Shown here piece by piece: positions 25,727 to 35,310 of a stretch of 64,000 nucleotides of DNA. The position numbers and the translations under genes are program-made. The number at the start of each line of letters is the position of its first letter. Positions within the stretch are counted from its first letter, which is position 1. The DNA comes from Salinibacter pepae (GTDB lineage Bacteria > Bacteroidota > Rhodothermia > Rhodothermales > Salinibacteraceae), in assembly GCF_947077775.1 (NCBI RefSeq), contig NZ_CAMTTE010000001.1:1178001-1242000 (forward strand). The letters run 5' to 3'. Under the pieces are notes generated by a model. It made no database searches. It was not told where the DNA came from and was given only the letters and a program-made list of their open reading frames with translations.

Positions 25727-27937
25727 ATGGCCAAGGAACTGGAACGCGATCTCGGACTGCCGTCGGTGCTGGCCATCAGCATCGGGGCCATGGTGGGCAG
25801 CGGCATCTTCATCCTCCCCGCCCTCGCCATGAAGATGGCGGGCCCGGCGGTCGTGCTGGCCTACCTGCTGGCCGGGGTGCTGGTGCTGCCGGCGGCCCTG
25901 AGCAAGGCGGAGATGGCCACGGCAATGCCGGAGGCCGGGGGCACGTACGTGTACATCGAGCGCGGGATGGGCCCCCTCCTCGGCACCATCGCCGGCATTG
26001 GCACCTGGTTCTCCCTCTCGTTCAAGGGCGCGCTCGCGCTCGTTGGCGGGGCGCCCTACATCGTGCTCCTGTTCGACGTGCCGCCCCAGGCGCTGGCCCT
26101 CGGCATTGCGGGCGTGCTGATCGTGGTGAACCTCCTGGGCGTCAAGCAGACCGGGCGCATCCAGGTGGCCCTGGTGGCGGTGATGTTGGCGGCCATGGTG
26201 TGGTTCGTGGGCGGCAGCCTCGGGGACGTGGACCCGGTGCGCTTCGAGGGGTTCTTCGACGAAGGCGTGGGGGGATTGCTGGCCGCCACGGGCTTTGTGT
26301 ACGTGTCGTACGCCGGGGTCACAAAAGTAGCGAGCGTGGCCGAAGAGATCGAGCACCCGGACCGCAACATTCCGCTCGGCCTCCTCGGCTCGCTCGCCTT
26401 CACGACGCTGCTCTACGTGCTCGTGGTGACCGTCATCGTGGGGGCGGCGCCCACGGCGGGCCTTGCCGGCTCCTCGACGCCGGTGGCCGACGTGGCGGGC
26501 AGCACCCTCATCCAGTGGGGCGTGATCGTGGTGGTCGCGGCCGCCATCCTGGCCCTCGTGAGCACCGCCAACGCGGGCCTCCTCTCCGCCTCGCGCTACC
26601 CGTTCGCCATGAGCCGCGACAAGCTGGTGCCCGACGCGCTCCAGCACGTGAGCGACCGGTTCGACACCCCGACCACCGCCATCACGGTCACGGGGGGCGT
26701 CGTGCTCGCCATGATTGCGTTCGTCCCGATCGACGACATTGCGAAGCTGGGCAGTGCCTTCAAAATCCTCGTCTTTATTCTCGTCAACCTCGCCCTCGTC
26801 GCCTTTCGCGAGAGCGACCTCGACGACTACGACCCGGCATTCCGGGACCCGCTGTACCCGTGGACGCAGGGGGTCGGCGTGCTCGGGGGCCTCGCCCTGC
26901 TCAGCCAGATGGGGCTGGTGCCGCTCGTGGGGGCCGTCCTGATCACCGGGGCCGGGGCGCTCTGGTACGGGGCCTACGCCCGGCGCCGCGTGGGGCGGGA
27001 GGGCGTGGTGCGGGACGAACTGCGGCGCCGCGTGGGGCAGCAGGCCGCCGAGCGCACCCGGGCCGCCCTCGATACCGGGCGGCGGGCGGACCGCGTGGTC
27101 GTAGGGACCACCGAGGACCTGCGGCCGGACCGGGAGACGGCGCTGGTGGAGGTCGGGGCCGCCCTCACCGGGACCCTCGACGGGGGCCTCACGGTGATGC
27201 GCTTCGACGCAGTGCCCGACCAGTTGCCGCTCGACTCCGCCGCCGAGGTGCAGTCCCCCGACGACGTGGACTTCGAGACCCGGATGGACCGCTTTGGGGC
27301 GTCGGTGGACGGGCCGTTCGAGTACGGGGAGGTCGTCAGCCACGACGTGCGCCACGCGGTGGCCAACTTCGCCCGGCACCACGCGGTGGACCTGCTGGTG
27401 CTGGAGCGGACCCTCTCCGCCGACCGCTCCTGGCTGGACGAGCGCGACCTGGACTGGATTTCGCGCCACTGCTCCGCCGACCTCCTGCTGGTGGAACCGA
27501 CGCCCCTCGCGGTGCTCGACCGCATTGCACTGGTCACCGACAACGGGCCGTTCGACCCCCGAAAGGTGGAGCTGGCCAACGGGCTCGCGGCGGCCGCCGG
27601 CGCGAGCCTCGTCCTGGGACACGCCGTCCCCGCCGACGCGACCGAGGATCAACGCGCCACCGTCCGCACCTACCACGAAGACCTGATGGGCCTGTGCACG
27701 GTGCCCGTCGAGTCGAACCTCGTGGGCACGACGACACCGGCGGCAATGGCGCAGGCCGTGTCCGCCGCCGACCTCGTCGTCGTGGAGAGCGATGCGGCCT
27801 GGTGGGCCCGCCTCCTGGGCAACCGAGACCCGCAGCGCATTGCGGGCGCCTTCGGCGGGCCCGCCATCGTGGTGCGGCCGCAGCAGGCCGAGGGCCCCGG
27901 CCCCGTGCGCCGCCTGCTCGAACGGGTTGCGTTTTAA
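25727..27937 (+). CDS. APC-family amino-acid permease fused to tandem USP domains (second copy)
   Basis: A 736-aa protein with the same plan as the 4727 gene. The permease part is residues 1-425, with ISIGAMVGSGIFILP near 16-30 and GVTKVASVAEEIEHPDRNIP near 198-217. USP-like domain one is about 455-590 (DRVVVGTTEDL to DLLLVEP). Domain two is about 598-715 (LDRIALVTDNGPF to AIVVRPQQ). Neither keeps a complete G-2x-G-9x-G(S/T) ATP motif, so nucleotide binding is doubtful. ATG 25727 is preferred because the preceding in-frame codons are not permease-like. A GC hairpin at 28035-28057 follows the gene. Confidence 0.85.
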   Translation: MAKELERDLGLPSVLAISIGAMVGSGIFILPALAMKMAGPAVVLAYLLAGVLVLPAALSKAEMATAMPEAGGTYVYIERGMGPLLGTIAGIGTWFSLSFKGALALVGGAPYIVLLFDVPPQALALGIAGVLIVVNLLGVKQTGRIQVALVAVMLAAMVWFVGGSLGDVDPVRFEGFFDEGVGGLLAATGFVYVSYAGVTKVASVAEEIEHPDRNIPLGLLGSLAFTTLLYVLVVTVIVGAAPTAGLAGSSTPVADVAGSTLIQWGVIVVVAAAILALVSTANAGLLSASRYPFAMSRDKLVPDALQHVSDRFDTPTTAITVTGGVVLAMIAFVPIDDIAKLGSAFKILVFILVNLALVAFRESDLDDYDPAFRDPLYPWTQGVGVLGGLALLSQMGLVPLVGAVLITGAGALWYGAYARRRVGREGVVRDELRRRVGQQAAERTRAALDTGRRADRVVVGTTEDLRPDRETALVEVGAALTGTLDGGLTVMRFDAVPDQLPLDSAAEVQSPDDVDFETRMDRFGASVDGPFEYGEVVSHDVRHAVANFARHHAVDLLVLERTLSADRSWLDERDLDWISRHCSADLLLVEPTPLAVLDRIALVTDNGPFDPRKVELANGLAAAAGASLVLGHAVPADATEDQRATVRTYHEDLMGLCTVPVESNLVGTTTPAAMAQAVSAADLVVVESDAAWWARLLGNRDPQRIAGAFGGPAIVVRPQQAEGPGPVRRLLERVAF

Positions 27938-28034
27938 CGTCTACGAGGGGCTGGACCGGTCGCACGGTCGACGGGGCCGCAACTGCGGGGACGCGGACCG
28001 GGGCCCTTGGGAGAGACTCGTCAAGTTTTGGGGA

Positions 28035-28057
28035 GGCGGGGAACCGTGCCCCCCGCC
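28035..28057. terminator. GC-rich hairpin after the permease-USP gene
   Basis: GGCGGGG at 28035-28041 pairs with CCCCGCC at 28051-28057 across a nine-base loop. TTGGTCCTTT follows. It probably terminates the upstream transcript, or shapes the leader of the next permease. Confidence 0.4.
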
Positions 28058-28107
28058 TTGGTCCTTTACGTCCACTCCCTTTTCTTCCTGATTTGCCCGC
28101 TACAAAT

Positions 28108-30243
28108 ATGGCTTCGGGCTCCTCGGACCTTCAGAAAACCCTCACCCTCTACGACGTCTACTCGATCAGTACGGGGGCGATGTTCAGCTCCGGGTTCTTT
28201 CTGCTGCCCGGCATCGCGGCGGCGGAGACCGGGCCCTCGGTCATCCTCGCGTACCTGGTGGCGGGCCTGCTCATCCTGCCGTCCATGTACAGCATGGCGG
28301 AGCTCTCGACGGCCATGCCCAAGGCAGGGGGCACGTATTACTTTCTCGACCGGGCCCTCGGCCCGCTCGCGGGCACCGTGGGCGGCCTGGGCACCTGGCT
28401 CGCGCTCGTCTTCAAGAGCGCGTTCGCCCTCATCGGGATGGGCGCCTACCTCGCCATCTACGCCGACGTGCCCATCAAGCCCCTGGCGGCGGCCCTCACG
28501 CTGGCCTTCGGGGTGCTCAACGTCGTTGGGGCCAAGGAGAGCAGCCTGCTGCAGCGCGTGCTGGTGACGATTCTGGTGGGTGTGCTCGGCTTCTACGCCG
28601 CCCAGGGCGTCCTGTCGGTCTGGGGCGGGCAGAGCGCCGTCGGCGGGGCCGCCGGCGAGTTCACGCCCTTCTTTACGGAGGGCGCGCGCGGCTTTCTCGC
28701 CACCATCGGGATCGTCTTCGTCTCGTACGCCGGCCTGACGAAGGTCGCCAGCGTGGCCGAGGAGGTCAAAAATCCGGACCGCAACATTCCCTTAGGGATG
28801 GGCCTGTCGCTGCTCACGGCCACGGGCATCTACGTCGTGGGCGTGGCCATCATGGTGGCCATCCTGCCGGCCACGGACCTCCACGCCGACCTGACGCCGG
28901 TGTACACCTCCGGCGAGGTGTTCTTCAACTGGCTCCCGTACACCCTGGGCCCGATCCTGATCGTCGTCGCGGCCGTCGCGGCGTTCGCCTCCACCGGCAA
29001 CGCCGGCATCATGTCGGCCTCGCGCTACCCGCTGGCGATGGCCCGCGACCGCCTGCTGCCCGACGGCTTCGCCCGGATCGGTCGCTTCAACACGCCCACC
29101 CGCTCGATCGTGGTGACGGTGGGGCTCATGCTCATCATCATCTTCGTGCTCTCCGAAGAGGGCGTGGCGAAGCTGGCCAGTGCGTTCCAGCTCCTGATCT
29201 TTGCGCTCCTCAACTTCGCGGTCGTCGTGATGCGGGAGAGCGAAATTCCGTCCTACGCGCCCGGCTACCGGTCGCCGCTGTACCCGTGGGTGCAGGTGGC
29301 GGGCATCGCCATTCCCTTCTTCCTCATCTCGGAAATGGGAACGCTGGCCATCGTCTTCACGGGCGTGGTGGTGCTGGTCGGCGTGGGCTGGTACTTCTAC
29401 TACGCCTCCGACGTCCCCCGCGAGGGCGCGATCTTTCACCTCTTTGCCCGCCTCGGCAAGCAGCGCTACGACGGCCTCGACCGGGAGCTGCAGACCATCC
29501 TCGAGGAGAAAGGGGTGGGGCACGACACCGCGTTTGATCGGCTCGTGGCCGAGTCGGACGTCATCCACCTCGACGAGCCGGTTCCCTACGCGGACGTGGT
29601 GGAGGACGTGTCGGGCCGGCTGGCGGAAGAGCTTGGCCTCTCGTCCGAAACCCTCGAACACGGGTTTCTGGAAGGGGCCCCGTACAGTGCCGTTTCCGTC
29701 TCCCACGGGGCTGCCCTTCCCTACTGTCGCCTCGACGGGATCAGCGAGTCGAAGATGGTGATGGTGCACTGCCAGTCCGGGATCTGCGTCGACCTGGAGG
29801 ACGAGATCGAAGAGCTGGACCGCTCCGAGCCGGTCTACGCCTTCTTCTTTCTCGTCAGCCCGAAGGACGACGAGGGGGAGCACCTCCGCACGCTGGCCAC
29901 CCTCGCCAACCGGACCGACGAGGAGCAATTCCTCGTCGAGTGGCGCGCGGCCGCCGACGAGCAGGAGGTCAAGGAGAGCCTGCTCCACCACGAACGCTAC
30001 CTCACGCTCAACCTCCTTTCGGGGACCAACACGGACGAGTTTATCGGCCGGACCGTGACCGACCTGAACCTGCCGGCGGGCGTGCTGGTGGCCCTCGTGC
30101 GGCGCGACGGACAGATCACCGTGCCCTCCGGGGCCACGCGCCTGGAGGAAGGGGACCGCGTAACCATCATCGGCAACCCGGCCGGCATCGACCGGCTGTA
30201 CGAGCTGTACCGCGCGGGCGAGCAGGAAGGGGTCGTCCAGTAG
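28108..30243 (+). CDS. APC-family permease fused to PtsN-like EIIA domain and RCK_C domain
   Basis: A 711-aa protein of unusual make-up. Residues 1-430 are an APC permease (SISTGAMFSSGFFLLPG near 14-30; GLTKVASVAEEVKNPDRNIP near 211-230). Residues about 470-625 align by eye with the PTS EIIA type-2/PtsN fold: a start like DVIHLDEPVPYADV, then AVSVSHGAALPYCRL in which His533 corresponds to the phosphorylated His of PtsN (normally PHG), then FFFLVSPKDDEGEHLRTLA. Residues about 645-705 are RCK_C (GRTVTDLNLPAGVLVALVRR; LEEGDRVTIIGNP). It lacks the Rossmann RCK_N half. The combination predicts transport controlled by nitrogen-PTS-type phosphorylation and by a small ligand. No PTS EI or HPr gene is present in the window. 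The start ATG 28108 is the first that gives a permease-like N-terminus. Confidence 0.83.
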   Translation: MASGSSDLQKTLTLYDVYSISTGAMFSSGFFLLPGIAAAETGPSVILAYLVAGLLILPSMYSMAELSTAMPKAGGTYYFLDRALGPLAGTVGGLGTWLALVFKSAFALIGMGAYLAIYADVPIKPLAAALTLAFGVLNVVGAKESSLLQRVLVTILVGVLGFYAAQGVLSVWGGQSAVGGAAGEFTPFFTEGARGFLATIGIVFVSYAGLTKVASVAEEVKNPDRNIPLGMGLSLLTATGIYVVGVAIMVAILPATDLHADLTPVYTSGEVFFNWLPYTLGPILIVVAAVAAFASTGNAGIMSASRYPLAMARDRLLPDGFARIGRFNTPTRSIVVTVGLMLIIIFVLSEEGVAKLASAFQLLIFALLNFAVVVMRESEIPSYAPGYRSPLYPWVQVAGIAIPFFLISEMGTLAIVFTGVVVLVGVGWYFYYASDVPREGAIFHLFARLGKQRYDGLDRELQTILEEKGVGHDTAFDRLVAESDVIHLDEPVPYADVVEDVSGRLAEELGLSSETLEHGFLEGAPYSAVSVSHGAALPYCRLDGISESKMVMVHCQSGICVDLEDEIEELDRSEPVYAFFFLVSPKDDEGEHLRTLATLANRTDEEQFLVEWRAAADEQEVKESLLHHERYLTLNLLSGTNTDEFIGRTVTDLNLPAGVLVALVRRDGQITVPSGATRLEEGDRVTIIGNPAGIDRLYELYRAGEQEGVVQ

Positions 30244-30649
30244 ACGCGCGATTCGGTCTCGTGGACGCCCGGGCGGGGCACGCCCTCCGCCCCTCTCGAA
30301 GAAACCACTTCGCAACGGGCACGTGGCAAAACCATTCCGCGTCGGTCTCATCTCATCCCTCCATTGCCAAAGAGTCCTCGTCGGAAGAAGCAGGAAGCCG
30401 TCCACTTTCCAGCTTGACGTGTTCGTCGAATTCCGACTTGACTTATCGGGCATGTTTTTTGATAGTACTGTTGCCCCAATCACACGAAAGACTTCAGGGC
30501 TCGTGTGCCCGCCCCAAGACTTGGCTCGGACTCGTCAATGCCCTTCGGCACAGCGCCTCGGGGCCGTCGGGAGGCCCTGGACGCCAAAGCCCCAACGCAA
30601 AAAGCCGGTTTCGGGTACAGACTGACCTTGCGACTTCACTCCCTCTCCC
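30244..30649. other. 406-bp intergenic region before the sensor kinase
   Basis: No gene supported. It starts with a GC hairpin (30271-30292: GGGCG, GGGC, AC, GCCC, TC, CGCCC) that may terminate the permease transcript. AT-richer DNA around 30400-30480 contains a possible promoter. Confidence 0.5.
30438..30466 (+). promoter_or_regulatory. Possible promoter upstream of sensor kinase
   Basis: TTGACT at 30438-30443, a 17-base spacer, and GATAGT at 30461-30466 resemble a sigma-70 -35/-10 pair, inside the most AT-rich part of the gap. It does not fit the usual Bacteroidota -7 consensus, so confidence is low. Confidence 0.25.
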
Positions 30650-33600
30650 GTGGATGACCTCTGGCAGCAGATCGTTTCTCCCTTTCGCCTTGAGGACGAC
30701 GCTCTTTCCCAGGAAGAGCGATCACGGGTTCAGGATTTTCGGCTGCTGACCCTCTTGGGGGCTGTTCTCATTCTCCTCTTCGGCCCCCTCTACGCGGCGA
30801 CCAACCCGGACGCCGTCGATCCACTGTGGGCCCGGCTCGGGGTGGCCGGCCTGCTCGGGGCCCTGGTCCCGGCCTCGTATCTGTCCCGCCACGTGCGCCA
30901 CCACTTCGTCTCGTGGCTGCGCGGCGCCCTTTTCATCGTGCTGGTCTGGCTGGTCGCCACCACCACGTTGAACCACTTTGCCGGGGAGTTTGCCGTCGGC
31001 CTTCTGCTGGGCTACACGATCATTGTCGCGTTCGTGGGGGTGAGCGCACAGTCCGGGCGGCCGGTCACCTGGTTTCCGGCACTCAGTTTCGCCCTGGTGG
31101 CGGGCGGGCTCGGCGTCTCCTATGCCACGGGCCCCGACCCCCAGATCAACCCGCTCATCCTGTTGGTGGGCGTCGCGGGCATCTCCTTCGCAGAGGGGGT
31201 TGCCATCCGTCGGCTGCTCTCCGCGCGACGGGCCCTGCGCGACCGGGAGGAGCAGCTCCACGTCATTACCGGCAACGTCTCGGAGGGCATCTACCGGTCC
31301 ACCCCCGAGGACGGGCTCGTCTACGCCAATCAGGCATTCGCCGAGCTGTTCGGGTACGAGAGTCCCGAGGCCATCCTGCAGGCGGACTCCGCCTCCTTCT
31401 ACGCCACCCCGTCCGACCGGCAGCGCCTGCTGAAAGAAGAGCACGAGGCCGACGGGCTCGATCAGATGGAGGTCCGCTTCCGCCGGAAGGACGGGACCCC
31501 GTTCATCGGGCTCGTCAGCAGCACCGTGGTGCGCGACGCGGACGGGAAGCCGCAGTACTACGACGGGGCCGTCACCGACATCACCGAGCGGAAGCAGCGG
31601 CAGCGGCGGCTCCGCGTGCTGTCGGAGGTGGTGGAGCAGGCCGACGACGGCATTTTGGTCACGGCCCTGCCCCGAAACGGCACCCCCACGTTTGGGGACC
31701 TCGCCTTCGCCAACGGCGAGCCCGACGCCCTCGTCTCGAAAAACGGCTCGTCGGGGGCCGGCACGAGCCCACCCATCGTGTACGCCAACCAGGCGTTCGA
31801 AGAGATGACCGGCTACCGGGAGGAGGAGCTGCTCGGGCGCACCGTTGAGGTGTTGAAGGGCCCCAAGACCGATCCGTCGGTCATCCGCGCCCTTCAGGAC
31901 GCCGACCGGGATACGCAGGGGTGGGAGGGGGAGACGATCAACTACCAGAAAGACGGCACCCCGTACGTCGCCCACTGGAACACGACCTCCGTGCAGGCCG
32001 AAGAGGCGGAGGTGGAGTACCGGGCCTCCATCCAGCGGGACGTCACCGACCGGCGCGAGATGGAAGAGCGCCTCCGCGATCAGCGGAGTCGGCTACGGGG
32101 CATGGCCAACAGCATCCCCGGCGTCACCTACCAGTTCTACGCCCGTCCGGACGGGACACGCGGGTGCCACTTCGTCAGCGAGCACGCCGAAGAGGTTCTC
32201 GGGCTTCCCACCGACCCGGACGCGTTCTACGAACAGTTCGACGACCGCATCCCTACGTCCCACCGGGCCCGTTCGCAGAACAAGATCGAGGACGCCATCG
32301 AGCGAGAGGCGCCCTGGCGCATCGAGCTGCCGTTCGACCGGCCCTCCGGCGATCGCCTCTGGCTCCTCGACACCGCCACCCCCGAACGACGGAATGGGGA
32401 GCTCGTGTTCAACGGCGTCATGATCGACATCACCGGGCGCAAGGCCGCCGAGCGCGCCCTCCGGGACGAGCGCGACCGGTTCGAGAATCTCTTTGAGAGC
32501 CTGCCCACGCCGGTTATGCGCTGCACGGTGGAGGACGGCACGAGCTACGTGTCGACCATTAATGAGGCCTTTGCGGACACCTTTGGGGTGGACCCCGAGG
32601 CGGTTGAGGGCAAAAACATCGACGCAACCATCGTGCCGGACGACGCCGAGCAGGAAGGCAGTGCCCTCAACCGCCGCGCGGTGCAGGAGGGCGCCCTGAA
32701 GACCGAGGTGCGTCGCCGCACCAAGAACGGGCCCCGCGACTTCCAGCTCCAGGCGACCGGACGAACCCGGGGGAACGCCCCGCCGGAGATCCACGCCATC
32801 TATACCGACATCACCGAACGGACCCGGCTGGAGGAGACGCTCACGTACCGCTCCGAACTCGAAAGCAAGATCGTCGACATCTCCACCCGCTTCATCAACA
32901 CACCCGTCGACGACTTGGACCGGGAGATTGAGGCCGCCCTCCAGGCCATCGGCGCCTTCGTGGACGCCGACCGGAGCTACGTCTTCCGGTTCGACGACGA
33001 GGCGGCCACCATGAGCAACACCCACGAGTGGCGGACCGGAGCGACGGCCTCCACGCAGTCGCGCCTCCAAAACATTCCGTACGCGGAGACGCCCTGGTTC
33101 ATGGCCCGCATGCGCCGTCGGGAGGGGCCGCTGCGAGTGCCGCGCCCCGCGGACCTCCCCCCCGACGCCGCCGGCCTGCGGCAGCGCCTGGAGGCCGGGA
33201 ACGTGCAGTCCCTGCTCGTACTGCCGATGCTGAACGACCAGGACCTGGTCGGCTTCGTCGGGTTCGACGCCGTGCGGCAACAGCGCGACTGGGACGCGGA
33301 CACGGTGATGCTGCTCCGCGTGCTCACCGACGCCATCTCCAACGCCCTCCAGCGAAAGACGGCGGAGAAGGAGATGCTGGCGGCCAAGGAGGAGGCCGAA
33401 GACGCAAACCGAATGAAGTCCGTCTTTCTGGCCAACATGAGTCACGAGATCCGGACGCCCCTCACCTCGATCATCGGCTTCGCGGAGGCCATCGGGGACG
33501 AACTCGGGGACGAGACGGCGGGGCCGGTCCTGCGGTTTGCGCAACTCATCGAGAAGAGCGGGAATCGGTTGCTCGAAACCCTCGACGGGGTCCTCAACCT

Positions 33601-34117
33601 CTCGAAGCTCGAGGCGGGCGAGATGGACCTCACGATCGAGCCCGTCAACCTCACCGCGCAGGCCGCAGAGACGGCCGACCAGTTTGCCCCGCAGGCCCAG
33701 GCGTCCGGAATTTCCCTCCACACGGACCTCGACGACGCCCCGGTGTGGGCGCGGGCCGACGAGGGCGCGGTGCACATCGTGCTGCGCAACCTCATCTCCA
33801 ATGCCATCAAGTACACCAACGAAGGGGGCGAGGTGGAGGTGCGGGTGCACGACGCCGGAACGGCGGCCGTGATGGCGATAGAGGACACCGGCATCGGCAT
33901 GAATCCCGAGCAGGTCACCGCCCTCTTCGAGGCGTTCCGACAGGCCTCTGAGGGACTCGGCCGCGAATACGAGGGCACGGGCCTGGGACTGGCCGTCACC
34001 AAACAGGCGGTCGACCACATGAACGGCTCCATCGACGTGGAGACAGAGGAGGGCGTCGGCACGCACTTCGTCGTCCGCCTGCCGACGGCAGCGTCCCCTT
34101 CCGGTCCGTCTCCGTGA
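30650..34117 (+). CDS. Membrane sensor histidine kinase with several PAS domains and a GAF domain
   Basis: A 1155-aa kinase. Residues 28-190 contain about six hydrophobic segments. PAS-type domains follow near 200-320, 325-470, 480-600 and 610-725, each closing with a DITER-type stretch (TDITERKQ, RDVTDRRE, IDITGRKA, TDITERTR). A GAF domain is likely at 740-905. The HisKA phosphoacceptor is His932 in SHEIRTP, with the HATPase N box NLISNAIKYT near 1048 and glycine boxes DTGIGM and EGTGLGLAV near 1078 and 1107. There is no receiver domain, so it needs a separate response regulator; none is adjacent. The PhoB-like regulator 20 kb away has no kinase beside it, but a link is speculative. GTG at 30650 is the start; the protein reads naturally from there. 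Confidence 0.88.
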   Translation: MDDLWQQIVSPFRLEDDALSQEERSRVQDFRLLTLLGAVLILLFGPLYAATNPDAVDPLWARLGVAGLLGALVPASYLSRHVRHHFVSWLRGALFIVLVWLVATTTLNHFAGEFAVGLLLGYTIIVAFVGVSAQSGRPVTWFPALSFALVAGGLGVSYATGPDPQINPLILLVGVAGISFAEGVAIRRLLSARRALRDREEQLHVITGNVSEGIYRSTPEDGLVYANQAFAELFGYESPEAILQADSASFYATPSDRQRLLKEEHEADGLDQMEVRFRRKDGTPFIGLVSSTVVRDADGKPQYYDGAVTDITERKQRQRRLRVLSEVVEQADDGILVTALPRNGTPTFGDLAFANGEPDALVSKNGSSGAGTSPPIVYANQAFEEMTGYREEELLGRTVEVLKGPKTDPSVIRALQDADRDTQGWEGETINYQKDGTPYVAHWNTTSVQAEEAEVEYRASIQRDVTDRREMEERLRDQRSRLRGMANSIPGVTYQFYARPDGTRGCHFVSEHAEEVLGLPTDPDAFYEQFDDRIPTSHRARSQNKIEDAIEREAPWRIELPFDRPSGDRLWLLDTATPERRNGELVFNGVMIDITGRKAAERALRDERDRFENLFESLPTPVMRCTVEDGTSYVSTINEAFADTFGVDPEAVEGKNIDATIVPDDAEQEGSALNRRAVQEGALKTEVRRRTKNGPRDFQLQATGRTRGNAPPEIHAIYTDITERTRLEETLTYRSELESKIVDISTRFINTPVDDLDREIEAALQAIGAFVDADRSYVFRFDDEAATMSNTHEWRTGATASTQSRLQNIPYAETPWFMARMRRREGPLRVPRPADLPPDAAGLRQRLEAGNVQSLLVLPMLNDQDLVGFVGFDAVRQQRDWDADTVMLLRVLTDAISNALQRKTAEKEMLAAKEEAEDANRMKSVFLANMSHEIRTPLTSIIGFAEAIGDELGDETAGPVLRFAQLIEKSGNRLLETLDGVLNLSKLEAGEMDLTIEPVNLTAQAAETADQFAPQAQASGISLHTDLDDAPVWARADEGAVHIVLRNLISNAIKYTNEGGEVEVRVHDAGTAAVMAIEDTGIGMNPEQVTALFEAFRQASEGLGREYEGTGLGLAVTKQAVDHMNGSIDVETEEGVGTHFVVRLPTAASPSGPSP

Positions 34118-34123
34118 TCCAAT

Positions 34124-34165
34124 CGGGGGCGCCGCCCGTTCTGAGACGGGCGCCCGCGGCCCCCG
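34124..34165. terminator. GC-rich hairpin after the sensor kinase gene
   Basis: GCCCGT, six-base loop TCTGAG, ACGGGC, extended on both sides by G-rich and C-rich arms (GGGGGC and GGCCCCC). Seven bases after the stop codon. No T-run. Confidence 0.4.
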
Positions 34166-34281
34166 CAACGACCGGACGGCCGCCGGATTGACGTTGCCGC
34201 CCAGATGTCCATTCTTCAGACCCTGCCGCTTGCTCTCGTCGCGGCCCCCTCTCTTGCGCCCTGAATTAACCGCTCCCCTCC

Positions 34282-35139
34282 GTGCCCCTCGACGCCACGA
34301 CCCAACTCGTGACCCTCCTCGGCCACCCGGTCGAGCACTCCCTGTCGCCCCGCATCCACAACACGGCCTTCCGGGCTCAGGACGTGAATGCCGCCTACGT
34401 GGCCACGCCGGTGCGGCCGGAGGCCCTCGGCGACGCCGTGGCCGGGCTCCGGGCGCTGCAGTTCCTCGGGGCCAACGTGACAACCCCCCACAAAGAGGCC
34501 GTGCTGCCTCTCCTCGACGAGGTGACGGAGCGGGCACGGGCCGTGGGGGCCGTCAACACGATCGTCCGGGACGACGGCCGCCTGCACGGCGACAACACGG
34601 ACGTTGCGGGCTTCCTGCGCCCCCTGGAGGAGCGCGGGGGCGACGCCCTTGCGGAAGCGCCGATGCTCGTGTTTGGGGCCGGCGGCGCCGCCCGGGCCGT
34701 CGTCTACGGGCTTCTGAGTCACTACCGCCCGGAGCGCCTCACGATCGTGGCCCGCCGCCCCGACCAGGCCGAGGGGCTGGCCGCCGACCTCGCCGACCAC
34801 GCCCCCGACGGGGCCCTCCGGGTCTCCTCGTTTGAGGAAGCCGCACTCTCGGTCCGGACGAGCCGGCTCGTCGTGAACGCCACGCCGCTGGGCATGGCGC
34901 CGGACCGCCGCGGCCAGACCCCCTGGCCGAATCCCGTGGACTTTACTGAAGATCACGTCGTCTACGACCTCGTGTACACCCCCGAGGAGACCCGGCTCCT
35001 GCGCGAGGCGGCCGCCGAAGGGGCAACCCCCATCGGCGGCCTCGACATGCTCGTGGAGCAGGCCGCCGCGGCCTATCGGCAGTGGACCGGTCGCGGCATG
35101 CCCCAGGCGGCGGTGTACGATGCGCTCCGTGCCGACTGA
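34282..35139 (+). CDS. aroE: Shikimate dehydrogenase (NADP+)
   Basis: A 285-aa enzyme reducing 3-dehydroshikimate to shikimate in the aromatic amino-acid pathway, acting in the cytosol. GHPVEHSLSPRIHNTAF (residues 14-30) binds the substrate through its serines. NVTTPHKE places catalytic Lys71, and DNTDVAGF places Asp107. VFGAGGAARAVVYGLL near residue 134 is the Gly-rich NADP loop, and NATPLGM lies near 206. The length is normal for AroE. Translation begins at GTG 34282. It appears transcribed alone, with a kinase upstream and a Lon-type protease 171 bp downstream. Confidence 0.95.
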   Translation: MPLDATTQLVTLLGHPVEHSLSPRIHNTAFRAQDVNAAYVATPVRPEALGDAVAGLRALQFLGANVTTPHKEAVLPLLDEVTERARAVGAVNTIVRDDGRLHGDNTDVAGFLRPLEERGGDALAEAPMLVFGAGGAARAVVYGLLSHYRPERLTIVARRPDQAEGLAADLADHAPDGALRVSSFEEAALSVRTSRLVVNATPLGMAPDRRGQTPWPNPVDFTEDHVVYDLVYTPEETRLLREAAAEGATPIGGLDMLVEQAAAAYRQWTGRGMPQAAVYDALRAD

Positions 35140-35310
35140 CGACGGGCGGCTCGTCCCCGCCGTGCGGTCTCCTCCGTCCTGTGGCCACGGGGCGCTCCCT
35201 GCCCCCCGGCCGACGAACCGCCTATCACTGAGGCCGATTGGCCGCTTCTTCTCCGGCCGATCTCGGCCTCGTGGCCCCCTCCCTTCACGCAACCGCCCCG
35301 TTTCCCCCAC

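Noticed and set aside
30244-30649. Possible small RNA or tRNA in the gap before the sensor kinase
   Set aside because: No tRNA-like arms, and no conserved RNA motif seen, only a short GC hairpin near the left end.
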